Notes: generated by a model from the sequence alone, not told the origin. A stretch of DNA of 64,000 nucleotides from CFX5 sp023384495 (GCA_048499455.1 JASNZV010000013.1:62001-126000); one strand, 5' to 3'. Shown: positions 47,752 to 57,200, numbered from the stretch's first letter. Numbers and translations: made by a program.

Positions 47752-47790
47752 CGTCAAACGTCAGCCGGCAGGCGCCTTCGACGTTTGACG
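47752..47790. repeat. 11-bp hairpin between binding-protein and permease genes
   Basis: CGTCAAACGTC (47752-47762) and GACGTTTGACG (47780-47790) are exact complements around a 17-nt loop. It lies 46 bp past the binding-protein stop on the minus strand. Confidence 0.6.
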
Positions 47791-47835
47791 TTCGACATCA
47801 GACGCCACCGCAGATGCGGGTGCGTCGTTCGAATC

Positions 47836-49206
47836 CTACAGCGACTTGATGCGCTGCAACTCGACCTCCAACTCGCCAAACAACTGGTCATAGTCGCTGC
47901 GGTTGTCTTGCAACACGGGCGTCAGGACGATATTCTGGAAGGCCGTGTGAAATTCGGGCGCCCAGGGCGACTGGTAGATGCGCGGCATCTGCTCGGCCAG
48001 TTCCATATACAGTTCGCCGATGACCTGGCCGTCGTAGTAGTCGTATGGCTCGTTGAGCACGGGGTGATCCAAGACGGGCTTGTACGACGGCGTAATCCCG
48101 CGCTGGATCGCGTCTTCGAGCACCGCTTCGGTCAGGTGGGTAAACTCGATTACCTTCCAAGCCTCCTCGGGGTGTTGCGCACCCTTGGGAATACTGACGC
48201 TGGTGCCGCCGTGCGTAGCCGTGGGGATGCCGGCGCCGATCCCCGCCGGCAGCGGCTGGAGGAACCACTCGCCTTCCTGGCCGGGACCGATCTTATCGTC
48301 GCGGCCCACTTTGCCGTTGTGCCACGGCGCGCCCATGGTGGTGGCGATCTGCCCCTGGCGGAATGCCTCCCAGTAAATCGGCGGCGCCCAGGTCGCATCG
48401 CCGGTGACCGGGGCAATCGAGGCCACTTCCAGGTCATGGATCATGCTGCGCTGGTATTCGAGGATCTCTTTGCCCAGGTCGTTGATCCCACCAAAGTCGC
48501 CGTTCTCGTCAAACATCAACCCGCCGGCGGCAAAGAGCATGATCTGGAAATCGCCGCTGTGTAGATCGTGGAACGAAATGACCGACATGTTCTTCTCGGC
48601 CTTGAGCGCGGCGCCAGCTTCGCGCAGATCATCCCACGTCGCAAAGGGCGTCTCGATGCCGATCTCATCAAAGACGGCCTTGCGCACTGCCAGGGCGCAC
48701 GCGTTGACTTCGTTGCCGATGCCGTAGATGGCGCCCTGCCACGACCAATAGTCGACCGCCGATCCGAGCACCAGGTCATTCAACCGGTCGCCAATCAAGT
48801 CGGTGAGATCGCTAAAGCCCACCTCGTCGCCCTTGAAAAAGGCGGCGGCGCGCCCCTGCTCAACGCGCATGATGTCGGGCACACCGACCCCAGAGGAAAC
48901 CGCAGCCAGCATCTTGTCGTGGATTTCGGCAAACGGCGCCACAATCTTGTTGAGCGAAATATGGGGGTTCTCTTCAAAGAAGCCATAGTTGTTCATGGCG
49001 TCTTCTAACCACTGGAGGCCTTGTTCCCAGTGGGCCCAGGCTTCGACGACCACCTGCGTATCTGCGGCGGGCGCGGCGGCGCTACCACCGGCGGCGGGAG
49101 CCGCGCTGGGTGCAGCCGGCGCGCAGGCCGCCAACGCCGCCATGCCGGCAGTTGCGGCGCCGAAGCGCAAGAAGTTGCGTCGCGTCAAGGTAACTCTGTT
49201 GCTCAT
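47836..49206 (-). CDS. extracellular sugar-binding lipoprotein, CUT1 family 1
   Basis: 456 residues. Signal region TLTRRNFLRFGAATAGMAAL followed by AACAPAAP: Tat motif plus lipobox, then an Ala/Pro linker. Family 1 binding-protein body includes WAHWEQGLQWLEDAMNNYGF, GVPDIMRVEQGRAAAFFKGD, MLFAAGGLMFDENGDFGGIN, IATTMGAPWHNGKVG and GGTSVSIPKGAQHPEEAWKV. It lies immediately downstream of the LacI gene on the same strand, so it is the likely target of that regulator. The substrate is probably a plant-type sugar or sugar acid, judged from the aldolase and glycerate kinase neighbours; this is inference. Confidence 0.9.
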   Translation of the reverse strand: MSNRVTLTRRNFLRFGAATAGMAALAACAPAAPSAAPAAGGSAAAPAADTQVVVEAWAHWEQGLQWLEDAMNNYGFFEENPHISLNKIVAPFAEIHDKMLAAVSSGVGVPDIMRVEQGRAAAFFKGDEVGFSDLTDLIGDRLNDLVLGSAVDYWSWQGAIYGIGNEVNACALAVRKAVFDEIGIETPFATWDDLREAGAALKAEKNMSVISFHDLHSGDFQIMLFAAGGLMFDENGDFGGINDLGKEILEYQRSMIHDLEVASIAPVTGDATWAPPIYWEAFRQGQIATTMGAPWHNGKVGRDDKIGPGQEGEWFLQPLPAGIGAGIPTATHGGTSVSIPKGAQHPEEAWKVIEFTHLTEAVLEDAIQRGITPSYKPVLDHPVLNEPYDYYDGQVIGELYMELAEQMPRIYQSPWAPEFHTAFQNIVLTPVLQDNRSDYDQLFGELEVELQRIKSL

Positions 49207-49275
49207 TTGTTGTTCCTCACTTTGTTGAAAACGGTTGTTCGAGCACTTGACAGAACGGAGAGGACGTACAAAAAA

Positions 49276-49303
49276 ATCATAAGACCGACGCCTACAGAAT
49301 CAA
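49276..49303 (-). promoter_or_regulatory. promoter of sugar importer operon 3
   Basis: On the minus strand TTGATT (49303-49298) and TATGAT (49281-49276) are 16 bases apart, about 70 bases upstream of the ATG at 49206. No perfect operator palindrome overlaps it. Confidence 0.5.
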
Positions 49304-49324
49304 TTCACGTTTCATGGCGCCATA

Positions 49325-49357
49325 CAGGCTCTGCCGTGGAGAGGACAGCAGAGCCTG
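49325..49357. terminator. 10-bp hairpin between lacI-type gene and importer operon 3
   Basis: CAGGCTCTGC and GCAGAGCCTG flank a 13-nt loop, about 100 bp past the regulator's stop. No clear T run is present, so it may slow rather than stop transcription. Confidence 0.45.
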
Positions 49358-49457
49358 CTGTGAATCCGGTAAGCATGATCAAACAGCGGTGGCCAGGAAC
49401 GCCCAGCCGAATGCGCACGGGCAATCAGGCGTTGGCGATGCCCCTGTCAATGCTCAC

Positions 49458-50471
49458 CTACACATGGCGACAAGAATCACGAATGACCAGTTTGGTCGGC
49501 GCCTTATGCAGCAGATGTTCGGGCGCCTCACCGCTAATCAAGTTGATTAGCAGCTCAGCGGCAAGTTGCCCCATGGTCGTTAACGACTGATCCACCGTTG
49601 TCAGTGGTGGGTGGGTGGCGGCGGCTTCAGGCACGTTGTCAAACCCGATCAACGATAGATCGTCGGGGATGCGGATGCCGGCGTCATTGGCGGCGGCCAT
49701 GACGCCAATCGCCATCTCATCGTTGGCGGCAAAAATCGCCGTAGGCCGTTCCGTCTGCGCAAACAAGACCTGGGCGCACCGATAGCCTGACTGAAACGAA
49801 AAATCGCCATCTTGCACCAGCGTCGGCTCAACCGCCATGTCACGTTGACGTAGGCTGTCATAATAGCCCTGTAGCCGGCGCTGGGCGCTTTGCAATTCAG
49901 AGCGCCCGCCAATATACCCAATCCGTCGATGGCCCAGCTCCAACAGATATTGCATGGCCGCCATCGCGCCGACCCGATTGGTGGCGATCACCGCCGGGAA
50001 GTCAATACCCTCGCTTTGCGGGTCTACCGCCACCAACGGCTCGCGAGTACGCAGGGTGCGGGCGCTGGGCGTGACGACAATCATGCCGTCGATGATGCTG
50101 CCGTTGAGCAAAGCAACCTGCTGTTGCTCCCAGTCGGCCCGTGACCGCCCCGGCTTGTTGCCGCTGCTGTACGCAAGCAGGTCAAAACCGAGTTTGGTGA
50201 TCGCACAACTCACGCCACGGATGATCTGTAGCGTGTACGATTGCCCCATGTCGGGCACAAGCAGTCCTATGACATTGGTTTTGCGGCTGCGCAGGCTTCG
50301 GGCCGCCAGACCCGAACCATACCCCAACTCGCGAATGATGCGGCGGATGCGCTCTGAGGTCTCTGCGGCGACATCGCTCTTGTTGTTGAGCACACGCGAG
50401 ACGGTGGAGACAGAGACGCCGGCAGCCGCAGCCACATCATGAATTGTTGCGGTTGACCTGGTCCGGGCCAT
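49458..50471 (-). CDS. LacI family transcriptional regulator
   Basis: 337 residues. The N-terminal helix-turn-helix is ATIHDVAAAAGVSVSTVSRV followed by LNNKSDV and the hinge helix GSGLAARSLRSRKTNVIGL. The periplasmic-binding-like sensor domain (~62-330) includes LLVPDMGQSYTLQIIRGVSC, GMIVVTPSARTL, HRRIGYIGGRSELQSAQRRL, AIFAANDEMAIGVMAAANDA and LSLIGFDNVPEAAATHPPLT. It binds a sugar effector and represses DNA at inverted repeats; a perfect 20-bp palindrome lies at 50607-50626, 136 bp upstream. Likely controls itself and the importer at 45742-49206, possibly the aldolase operon too. Confidence 0.92.
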   Translation of the reverse strand: MARTRSTATIHDVAAAAGVSVSTVSRVLNNKSDVAAETSERIRRIIRELGYGSGLAARSLRSRKTNVIGLLVPDMGQSYTLQIIRGVSCAITKLGFDLLAYSSGNKPGRSRADWEQQQVALLNGSIIDGMIVVTPSARTLRTREPLVAVDPQSEGIDFPAVIATNRVGAMAAMQYLLELGHRRIGYIGGRSELQSAQRRLQGYYDSLRQRDMAVEPTLVQDGDFSFQSGYRCAQVLFAQTERPTAIFAANDEMAIGVMAAANDAGIRIPDDLSLIGFDNVPEAAATHPPLTTVDQSLTTMGQLAAELLINLISGEAPEHLLHKAPTKLVIRDSCRHV

Positions 50472-50606
50472 ATATACGTTTTGGCAAAATAGTTTTGAAG
50501 AGAAGACTTGTGAACAGTGACTTCGTACGAAAAGCGATTATTAGGGAAAACGGACCGCTTTGGGAGCTATTCACAATACCGATAACAGTACGGGCAACTG
50601 CGCCGG

Positions 50607-50626
50607 TAACGATACCGGTATCGTTA
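50607..50626. promoter_or_regulatory. candidate LacI-family operator
   Basis: TAACGATACCGGTATCGTTA is a perfect 20-bp palindrome with the central CG-flanked form usual for LacI-type operators. It lies between the aldolase stop and the regulator start, where an autoregulatory site is expected. Confidence 0.6.
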
Positions 50627-50700
50627 TCGGCAAGTATAACCGACTTCGGCGAAAACGCGCAAATGCACAATACGCGCGTTTTGGGGATACGACAGAGCGG

Positions 50701-50812
50701 CGCGACATCGAGCACACAGAGAACAACGCGCTGGCTCGTTATAGGGATAAAACCTCTGTGTGCTCGGGAGCGCCCTCTGGGCCCCTCTGTGTTCTCCGTG
50801 TTCCTGCTGTAC
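50701..50812. repeat. CACAGAG palindromic dispersed repeat, copy 3
   Basis: AGCACACAGAGAACAACGCG ... AACCTCTGTGTGCTCGGGAG ... CTGTGTTCTCCGTGTTCCTG then CTGTAC. It is larger than the other copies and abuts the stop codon of the aldolase gene. Confidence 0.65.
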
Positions 50813-50816
50813 GCCG

Positions 50817-51731
50817 CTATGCGCGCGCCCAAGGAAAGTCGACCTCGGCCAGCCCCGCCACCACCGCCGCCGATTGCGCCTCGGTCAGCCCCACAAAGGG
50901 TGGGCGGACAGTCAACCAGGCCGGGTCGTGGCGGAAGTGAGCGATGATCTGCTTGAGGCCAGGCACCGGCGCATATTCCTGGAAGGGCTTGCGCAACGCC
51001 AGGATGCGCTCCTGAATTCGCTCGGCCTCGGGCGTCTGCCACAGCTCATAGAGTGAGCGTAACACGTTGGGGATGGTGTTGGCCACGGCGTTGATGCCAC
51101 CCACCCCGCCCAGCCGCAGGTTGTCGAGCAAAAATCGCTCTCCGCCTGAAAAGGTTCCAAACCCAGGAAAGTTCCGCAGGATCGCTTCCTGGTTGGCCCA
51201 GTCACCCGAGCTGTCTTTGATCCCCACCACCGCCTGCGGATAGGCCTTGACCAGCCGCTCGATCAGACTCAAGCTAAAGCCCACCTGCGCCACCGGAGGG
51301 ATGTGATAGAGATAGACGCGCAGCCGGTCGTCGCCCACTCGCTCGATCACCTCGGCCACGCTGCGGAAGATGCCCTCGTCGCTGACGCCCTTGTAATAGA
51401 AGGGGGGCAACAGCAACACACCCGCGCAGCCCGTTTCCACGGCGTGGCGCGTCAGCCGCACGGTGTCGGGGATGGCGCACGCGCCCGTGCCAGGCATCAA
51501 CAGCGCAGGCGATACGCCCGCAACGACCAACTGTTCCAACGCCTCAATCCGTTCATCCATACCCAGCGAATTGGCCTCGCTGGTGGTGCCAAACGGACAA
51601 AGGCCATGACAACCAGTGACCAACAGATGCTTGCAATGCTCGATCCAGCGCGGGATGTCGACGCCCAGATCAGCGTGAAAGGGGGTCAGGACCGGGGCGA
51701 AAATACCCCGCAATGGTTGGGGTTGTGACAT
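50817..51731 (-). CDS. DapA-superfamily aldolase/lyase (dihydrodipicolinate synthase-like)
   Basis: 304 residues from ATG 51731, preceded by TGGAGC. N-terminal GIFAPVLTPFHADLGVD, then GCHGLCPFGTTSEANSLGMD (substrate carboxylate loop, GTTSE in place of GTTGE), LLLPPFYYKG, YLYHIPPVAQVGF (catalytic Tyr) and QAVVGIKDSSGDWANQEAIL, whose Lys forms the Schiff base with pyruvate. The family includes DHDPS, N-acetylneuraminate lyase and 2-keto-3-deoxygluconate aldolase. The neighbours (ferredoxin, glycerate 2-kinase, sugar importer) argue for sugar-acid aldolase rather than lysine synthesis. Terminal ~20 residues reach the CACAGAG repeat. Confidence 0.85.
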   Translation of the reverse strand: MSQPQPLRGIFAPVLTPFHADLGVDIPRWIEHCKHLLVTGCHGLCPFGTTSEANSLGMDERIEALEQLVVAGVSPALLMPGTGACAIPDTVRLTRHAVETGCAGVLLLPPFYYKGVSDEGIFRSVAEVIERVGDDRLRVYLYHIPPVAQVGFSLSLIERLVKAYPQAVVGIKDSSGDWANQEAILRNFPGFGTFSGGERFLLDNLRLGGVGGINAVANTIPNVLRSLYELWQTPEAERIQERILALRKPFQEYAPVPGLKQIIAHFRHDPAWLTVRPPFVGLTEAQSAAVVAGLAEVDFPWARA

Positions 51732-51815
51732 AATGGCTCCATTCCGCTCGAATGAGCACCAGGCCTGACCCCACCGGTTGTTCCGCCAACACAATCGGTG
51801 GGGCCAAGCCATTCT

Positions 51816-52175
51816 CTATCTTTCCACCCACACCACCGGCTGCGGGTGAATCTCAGCCTCGGGGCGCGAGCCGGGGTCGGGGCGGCCGCTGCCTTCCAGC
51901 CGGCTGACAGCGCGCACGGTCATGTCGTGCGCGCAGAGGATCTGGCAAGAGAGACGCACACCGGTCAGTCCGCGCTCGGCCAGCTTGTTCTTCTCGGCCT
52001 CGGTCATCGTGTCAGGCTCGCCGCTGACAAACTCGACACGGCAGGTGGTGCAGCGACAGTTGCCGCCACAGGCGTGAAGCTGGTCGACGCCGGCTTCGTC
52101 CACCAAGGCAAGCACCAGACGCTTACCCGCAGGAACTTCGAACGCGCCAAATCCTTCGACTGTCAGTTGAGGCAT
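51816..52175 (-). CDS. 2Fe-2S plant/vertebrate-type ferredoxin
   Basis: 119 residues. The cluster motif is HACGGNCRCTTCRVEF (three Cys in C-x4-C-x2-C) with the fourth Cys in LSCQILCAHDM. An extra C-terminal tail (~98-119, Pro-rich) is not part of the fold. It carries electrons for an oxygenase, dehydrogenase or hydroxylase not seen nearby. It lies 25 bp after the glycerate kinase gene and 84 bp before the aldolase gene, so all three are probably one transcript. A reductase partner (FprA-like) exists at 16896-18296. Confidence 0.9.
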   Translation of the reverse strand: MPQLTVEGFGAFEVPAGKRLVLALVDEAGVDQLHACGGNCRCTTCRVEFVSGEPDTMTEAEKNKLAERGLTGVRLSCQILCAHDMTVRAVSRLEGSGRPDPGSRPEAEIHPQPVVWVER

Positions 52176-52200
52176 GAGGTAACTCTCCTTGTTGCTTGGG

Positions 52201-53556
52201 TTATTTTACAAACACAAAGATCAGGTCATTGACATTGGTCTGGGTGGGGCCAGTAACGAGCAGATCGTTCACAGCCCTCAGGTAGGGGTAGGCATCGTGG
52301 CGGCGCAGATGGCTGGCGGCGTCCAGGCCGAGCGCTGCGCCGCGCGCCACGGTTTCGCCGTCGGCCAGGGCGCCGGCGCTGTCGGTGGGGCCGTCGGTGC
52401 CGTCGGTGGCCAGCGAGACAATGGTGACGCCATGCATACCCTGGATGCGTAGCGCCGCGGCCAGCGCCAACTGTTGGTTGCGCCCGCCGAGGCCATGATC
52501 CTTACTCAAGGTCACCGTGGTTTCACCGCCGAGAATGATGCAGGCGGGCGCGGCGACGGGCCTGCCGGTTGCCTGCACCTCTCTGGCCAGCGCCACCGCC
52601 ACCTTGGCGATCTCCTCGGCGTCTCCCTCCACATAGGTGGTGAGGAGAAGGGGGCTGAAGCCAAGCGCCTGCGCCTGCGCACACGCCGCCTCCGCCGCCA
52701 TGCGGTTGTCGGCCACGACCAATGTATGGGCGCTAACAAAGACCGGGTCGCCCGGTTTGGGGGTGTCGGCAACCTCGCCGGCCAGCCCGGCGCGCAGCCG
52801 TTGCACGACCCGTGCAGGCAGCTTCTCGGCCAAGTCGTACTTTTCGACGATGGCCCACGCCTCTTGCCAGGTGCTGGTGTCGGGCACGGTGGGGCCGCTG
52901 GCGATCACGTCGAGCGGGCTGCCGACCACATCGCTCAGCACGAGCGTGACCAGGGTGGCCGGCGCAACGGCGCGCGCCAGTTGGCCGCCCTTGAGCGCGC
53001 TGCAATGTTTGCGCAGACAGTTGATCTCGTTGATGGTGGCGCCGCAGGCCAGCAGCGCGTTGGTCAGCCCCTGAAAATCATCCAGCGTCAGGTCGCCCGC
53101 CGGGGCCTCTAACAGCGCCGAGCCGCCGCCCGAAAGGAGCGCGATGACCAGGTCATCCGCTGTGGCATCCGCGGCCATCTCGAGGATGCGTTTGCCCGCC
53201 TCCACCCCGGCTTGATTGGGGATGGGATGGCCGGCCTCGACCATCTCGATGTGGCGGGTCGGCGCGCTGTGGTCGGTCTTGGTCACCACCAGGCCCGCGG
53301 TGATGCGGTCGCCCAGCGCCTCTTCGACGGCCTGGCTCATGGGCGCGCCCGCCTTGCCCGCGCCAACGACCACGACGCGACGATAGCGGCGCAGATCATA
53401 CGATTGGTCTTGGATCGTCAACTCGTCGCCGTGGCGGCGCAACACCGCCAACACCGCCGAGCGCGGGTCTACGGCGGCCAAGGCAGCTTCCAAAATTGCG
53501 ATAATGGGCCGGCGCGCCGCTGGGTCGGGCGCAAAGATGGAGGGTTCGAATGGCAT
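52201..53556 (-). CDS. glycerate 2-kinase (GckA/MOFRL family)
   Basis: 451 residues. The N-terminal DUF4147 domain (~1-260) shows RRVVVVGAGKAGAPMSQAVE, GHPIPNQAGVEAGKRILEMA, DDLVIALLSGGGSALLEAPA and INEINCLRKHCSALKGGQLA. The C-terminal MOFRL domain has ACIILGGETTVTLSKDHGLG then GRNQQLALAAALRI and ATDGTDGPTDSAGALADGET. The enzyme makes 2-phosphoglycerate from D-glycerate, joining lower glycolysis. Together with the aldolase it would complete a semi- or non-phosphorylative route from 2-keto-3-deoxy sugar acids via glyceraldehyde and glycerate; the needed glyceraldehyde oxidising enzyme is not in view. Confidence 0.92.
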   Translation of the reverse strand: MPFEPSIFAPDPAARRPIIAILEAALAAVDPRSAVLAVLRRHGDELTIQDQSYDLRRYRRVVVVGAGKAGAPMSQAVEEALGDRITAGLVVTKTDHSAPTRHIEMVEAGHPIPNQAGVEAGKRILEMAADATADDLVIALLSGGGSALLEAPAGDLTLDDFQGLTNALLACGATINEINCLRKHCSALKGGQLARAVAPATLVTLVLSDVVGSPLDVIASGPTVPDTSTWQEAWAIVEKYDLAEKLPARVVQRLRAGLAGEVADTPKPGDPVFVSAHTLVVADNRMAAEAACAQAQALGFSPLLLTTYVEGDAEEIAKVAVALAREVQATGRPVAAPACIILGGETTVTLSKDHGLGGRNQQLALAAALRIQGMHGVTIVSLATDGTDGPTDSAGALADGETVARGAALGLDAASHLRRHDAYPYLRAVNDLLVTGPTQTNVNDLIFVFVK

Positions 53557-53591
53557 GATGCGCTGCTCAGATTGATGATGGGCGGCTAGGG

Positions 53592-53870
53592 CTAAACTGG
53601 CGCTGCTTTTTTCATACGCGGCTTCCGACGCTTCACCGCTTTGTCGGTTGGAATATGCTGCAACGCTGCCGCTATCACCCGTAACGCTTCATTCACAGCC
53701 TCGGAGGTAGGGAAAACAGCGGCAACATCAGGTTCTAGTACGACCACAATGCTCTCTTGACCAAACTGTTCAGCAAACCGGTTCGGCTTGGCTTTGCTGT
53801 AATCAAAGTCATAGTGAGCTTTCAAGCCCCCTTCAGGGTCTGGCGTCGACTTATCGTTTGTTTTGTTCAT
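53592..53870 (-). CDS. putative antitoxin partner of BrnT-type toxin 2
   Basis: 92 residues from ATG 53870 (MNKTNDKSTPDPEGGLKAHY); upstream starts at 53891 or 53906 are also in frame. It contains HYDFDYSKAKPNRFAEQFGQ and ESIVVVLEPDVAAVFPTSEA, then a Lys/Arg-rich tail KAVKRRKPRMKKAAPV. DYSKAKPNRFA is a recurring motif of small proteins paired with BrnT-type toxins, used here instead of a BrnA ribbon-helix-helix. It overlaps the toxin gene by about 20 bp. Confidence 0.7.
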   Translation of the reverse strand: MNKTNDKSTPDPEGGLKAHYDFDYSKAKPNRFAEQFGQESIVVVLEPDVAAVFPTSEAVNEALRVIAAALQHIPTDKAVKRRKPRMKKAAPV

Positions 53871-54138
53871 AGCTTGTTCGTTCGTCTGCATCCGCTTTGC
53901 GAGCACTGATGATCCGAATCACTTCATCTCGTTCCGTAAACGATACGATCAGCAAGCGCCTTCGGTGAGAATACCCGATGATTAGCTCACGATATTCTTG
54001 TTCGGAATGCTCTTCATCATCAAATATAACAGCCAATGGATCTCGGAAAACGGTAGCCGCCTCCTCAAAGGTCACACCTTCATGTTCGGTAATGTTTCGA
54101 GCAGCCTTCCGGCGATCCCATGCAAACCGAATACTCAT
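53851..54138 (-). CDS. brnT: BrnT-family toxin, second copy
   Basis: 95 residues from ATG 54138: MSIRFAWDRRKAARNITEHE then GVTFEEAATVF, then LAVIFDDEEHSEQEYRELII, SHRRRLLIVSFTERDEVIRI and ISARKADADER. These are the BrnT motifs in order, more canonical than the copy at 6758. It is a RelE-like RNase toxin. No ribosome site is visible ahead of the start, so a leaderless message is possible. Confidence 0.88.
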   Translation of the reverse strand: MSIRFAWDRRKAARNITEHEGVTFEEAATVFRDPLAVIFDDEEHSEQEYRELIIGYSHRRRLLIVSFTERDEVIRIISARKADADERTSYEQNKR

Positions 54139-54281
54139 ATCGCGGCATCATATCATGGATTTAGGTTTTCGCCTACTTCGGTAGCGTGGTCGTTCCGTGG
54201 CGTCATGAGGTGGCCGTAAGGGCGTCCCTTGCCGGCGTCCACAAAGGACGTCCCTACGGTGTTCTCGAGAGGAAAGGTGTG

Positions 54282-57200
54282 TCAGTTGGTTGCGATGAGC
54301 GGCAATAACAGCGAGATCACCGAACCATCGACATAGAGCTGGCCGCGGATGTGGCCGGCCGGCAATTCCGTGGTGTGGACGTTGACATAGTATGCGCCGG
54401 TCAACAGGTCGAGTAGCTGCGCCGCCGTGAGTGAGACGACGCCACCCAGCGGCTGGTCCGCGGTCAGTTCGCCCGGCGTGTTGGTCAGCGTAAAGACTGG
54501 CGGGCCGCTCTCGCCGGGCAACCCCTTGTGGATGTGCGCCAGCGTCACCGTTGGGATGTCGCGCACGCTCACCTGGTATTGCAGGCTCGTCAAGGGGTAG
54601 GGCGTCAGGTGGAACGCGGCCAGCCCGCGCGCCTCGGCGGCGGCAGGCGCTACTTCCTCGCTCTCGGTGAGCAATGTCTGGAAGCGGCCATAAGGTTGGT
54701 GCGGGTCGATCTGCCCGCGGATTTCGCCGCCCGGGTTGGCATCCGTGTGGACGTTGATGTAGAAATTGCCCCCCGCCAGATAGAAGAGGTCGCTCGTGCT
54801 CATCTCCACCTCGCCGCTGATGGGGTTGGCCGGGTCAAAGGGGCCGGGGCCATCGTTCCACAGCGTGTGGCGCACCGGGCCAAACGCTTCCGCCCCGCCG
54901 GTGTGAATGTGCGCCATGGTGATGCTGACGATGGCGCCGACCGCCAGGTGATAGTGAAGCGTCTGCGCATCGCTGCTCAACGTCAGCAGACCAACCCCCG
55001 TGGCCTCGGTGGTGACCGGCGTGGGTCGTTCCTTTGCGCCGTCAAGCTGCGCCCGGAAGGCGCGCTCGCTGCCAATCTGCCCGCGAATTTCGCCGGGCAG
55101 GTGCGTAACCGTGTGGACGTTGATATACGACCAGCCGCTGAGCAGGTCGACCAGGTCGTGGTGGTTGAGCTGCACCGATCCAATCAGCGGGTGGTCGCTG
55201 TCAAACGGGCCGTCGGCCTGGCGATAGAGCCACTGCGTAACCGGGCCGGGGATCCCCGCTGGCCCGCGATGGATGTGCGCCATGGTGATGCCGGTGGTTT
55301 CGGTGACAGCGATGTGATAGTGCAGGTGATTGAAGAGCGGTTCCAGCGCCAATCGCGCCACACCTGCGCCCGGCGTGTCCACCGGCGGCGTCTCCTGTGC
55401 GCCATTGAGCAGCGCGCTCATCTTGTGGGGTGGGGTCAATGGCTCGATCTGGCCGCGGATCACGCCGGCGTTGTTGGTCGATGCGGTGTGGATGTTGACA
55501 TAGTAGGCGCCGCTCACCAGCTTGAGCACATGGGCGTCGGTGAAGGTGAGCGCGCCGCTGATGGGGTGGGCGCTGTCAAAGAGACCGCTGCCATCAAAGA
55601 GTGTGAAGTCAGGCGGGCCGGCCACTCCCGGCTTGCCGGTGTGGATATGCGCCACCGAGATGTCGCCATCCAACCCATCGGCAACGATGCGATAGACCAG
55701 TTGCGAAGCATCGGCGTTGAGCGCAAAGACGCCCAGGCCAAAGGCGTCGGTGACAACGGGCGGCGTCTCCTGTGCGCCGTCGATGCTGGCGACAAAGGTG
55801 TGCGCCCGGCCGATCTGCCCGCGCAGCTCGCCGCCGGGGTGGTCGGCGGTGTGGACGTTGACGTAGTGATAACCGGTAAGCAGGTCTACAAAGTCCTGCG
55901 CATCGAAGAGGAGCGCGCCGCTGGCTGGGTGCGCCGGGTCAAAAGCGCCGTCGGCAGTGGTGTAGAGAAAGTGGGCCACGGGGCCGGGCTCGCCCGCCGG
56001 CGCCGTATGGATGTGTGCGGCCTGGATCTCTTCGATGTCGACTACGGCCATGTAGTAGTCGATGACATTGATGACCGGGCGCAGCTTGAAGCGCGCAAAC
56101 CCTGCCGCATCGGTCGCCACCGATGGCGTTTCGGCGTCGCCGGTGAGCAACGCGCTCAGGCGCATGGGCGTCGCCAGCGGCTCGATCTGGCCGCGGATTT
56201 CGCCGGGGCCATGCGTCGCCGTGTGGACGTTGACATAGTAATCCCCTGCTATCAGCCGCAACACGTTGAGGTCTGTCATGGGCAGCGTGCCGCTGATGAC
56301 GTTGCCGTCGCCAAAAGTGGGCAATGGAAACTCGACCCCGCCCGGTACGCCGCGTGGGGCGCGATGGATGTGCTGGTTGGTGATGTCAGCGAGATCATAG
56401 ACGATGACCCGATAGGCCAGCGTGCTGGCGTCGGCGCTGAGGGCGAGCACGGCGCGGCCATGGGCCAGCGTGTCCACCGGCGGCGTCTCCTGGTTGCCGT
56501 CCAGATTGGCGTGGAAGAGATGCGCGCCGCCCATCTGCCCGCGCAGCTCGCCACCGGGGTAGGCGTCGGTGTGGACGTTGACATAGTAGTAACCGGTGAG
56601 CAAATCGACCATGCCCTGGTGGTCCAGCTCGACTGTGCCGGTGATGGGATTATCGGGGTCGAATGGGCCGCCGCTGTAGAGGTTGTGCGCCACGCCGCCA
56701 AAACCATCGGCTGGGCCAAGGTGGATGTGCGCCGCCGTAATGCTCACCACATTGGAGACGGCGATCTGATAGTCCAACGTGGCGGTGTTCACCCGCGTGA
56801 AGCGGGCCACGCCGATGGCGTCGGTCTCGACGGGGTTGGGGCGCTCGTTGGCGCCGTTGAGCAGCGCCGTGTAGCCCAACGGGGGATCGAAGGTGGCAAT
56901 GGCGCCGGCCATTTCGCCGCCTGGGTGGGCTGTGGTGTGGACGTTGATGTAGTATTCACCGTTTTGGAGCGCAGTGACCTCGGCGGGCGTCACATCGGTG
57001 ATGACGCCGCTGATCAGCGCGTCACTTTCCACCGCCAACGGGCGCTGCACACCGCCGTCGGAAGCACGGTGGATGTGGGCGGCCTGCACATCGGTGATGT
57101 CGTTGAGCAGCACACGGTAGCTCAGCGCAGTTGTATCGTCGCTGAGCGCCAGCACCGCGTAGCCCGAGGCGCGGCTAACCACCGGCGGCGTCTCATTGGC

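Noticed and set aside
47827..47836. tRNA T-loop-like GTTCGAATCC
   Set aside because: No flanking acceptor, D or anticodon arms fold around it; it overlaps the end of a binding-protein gene.
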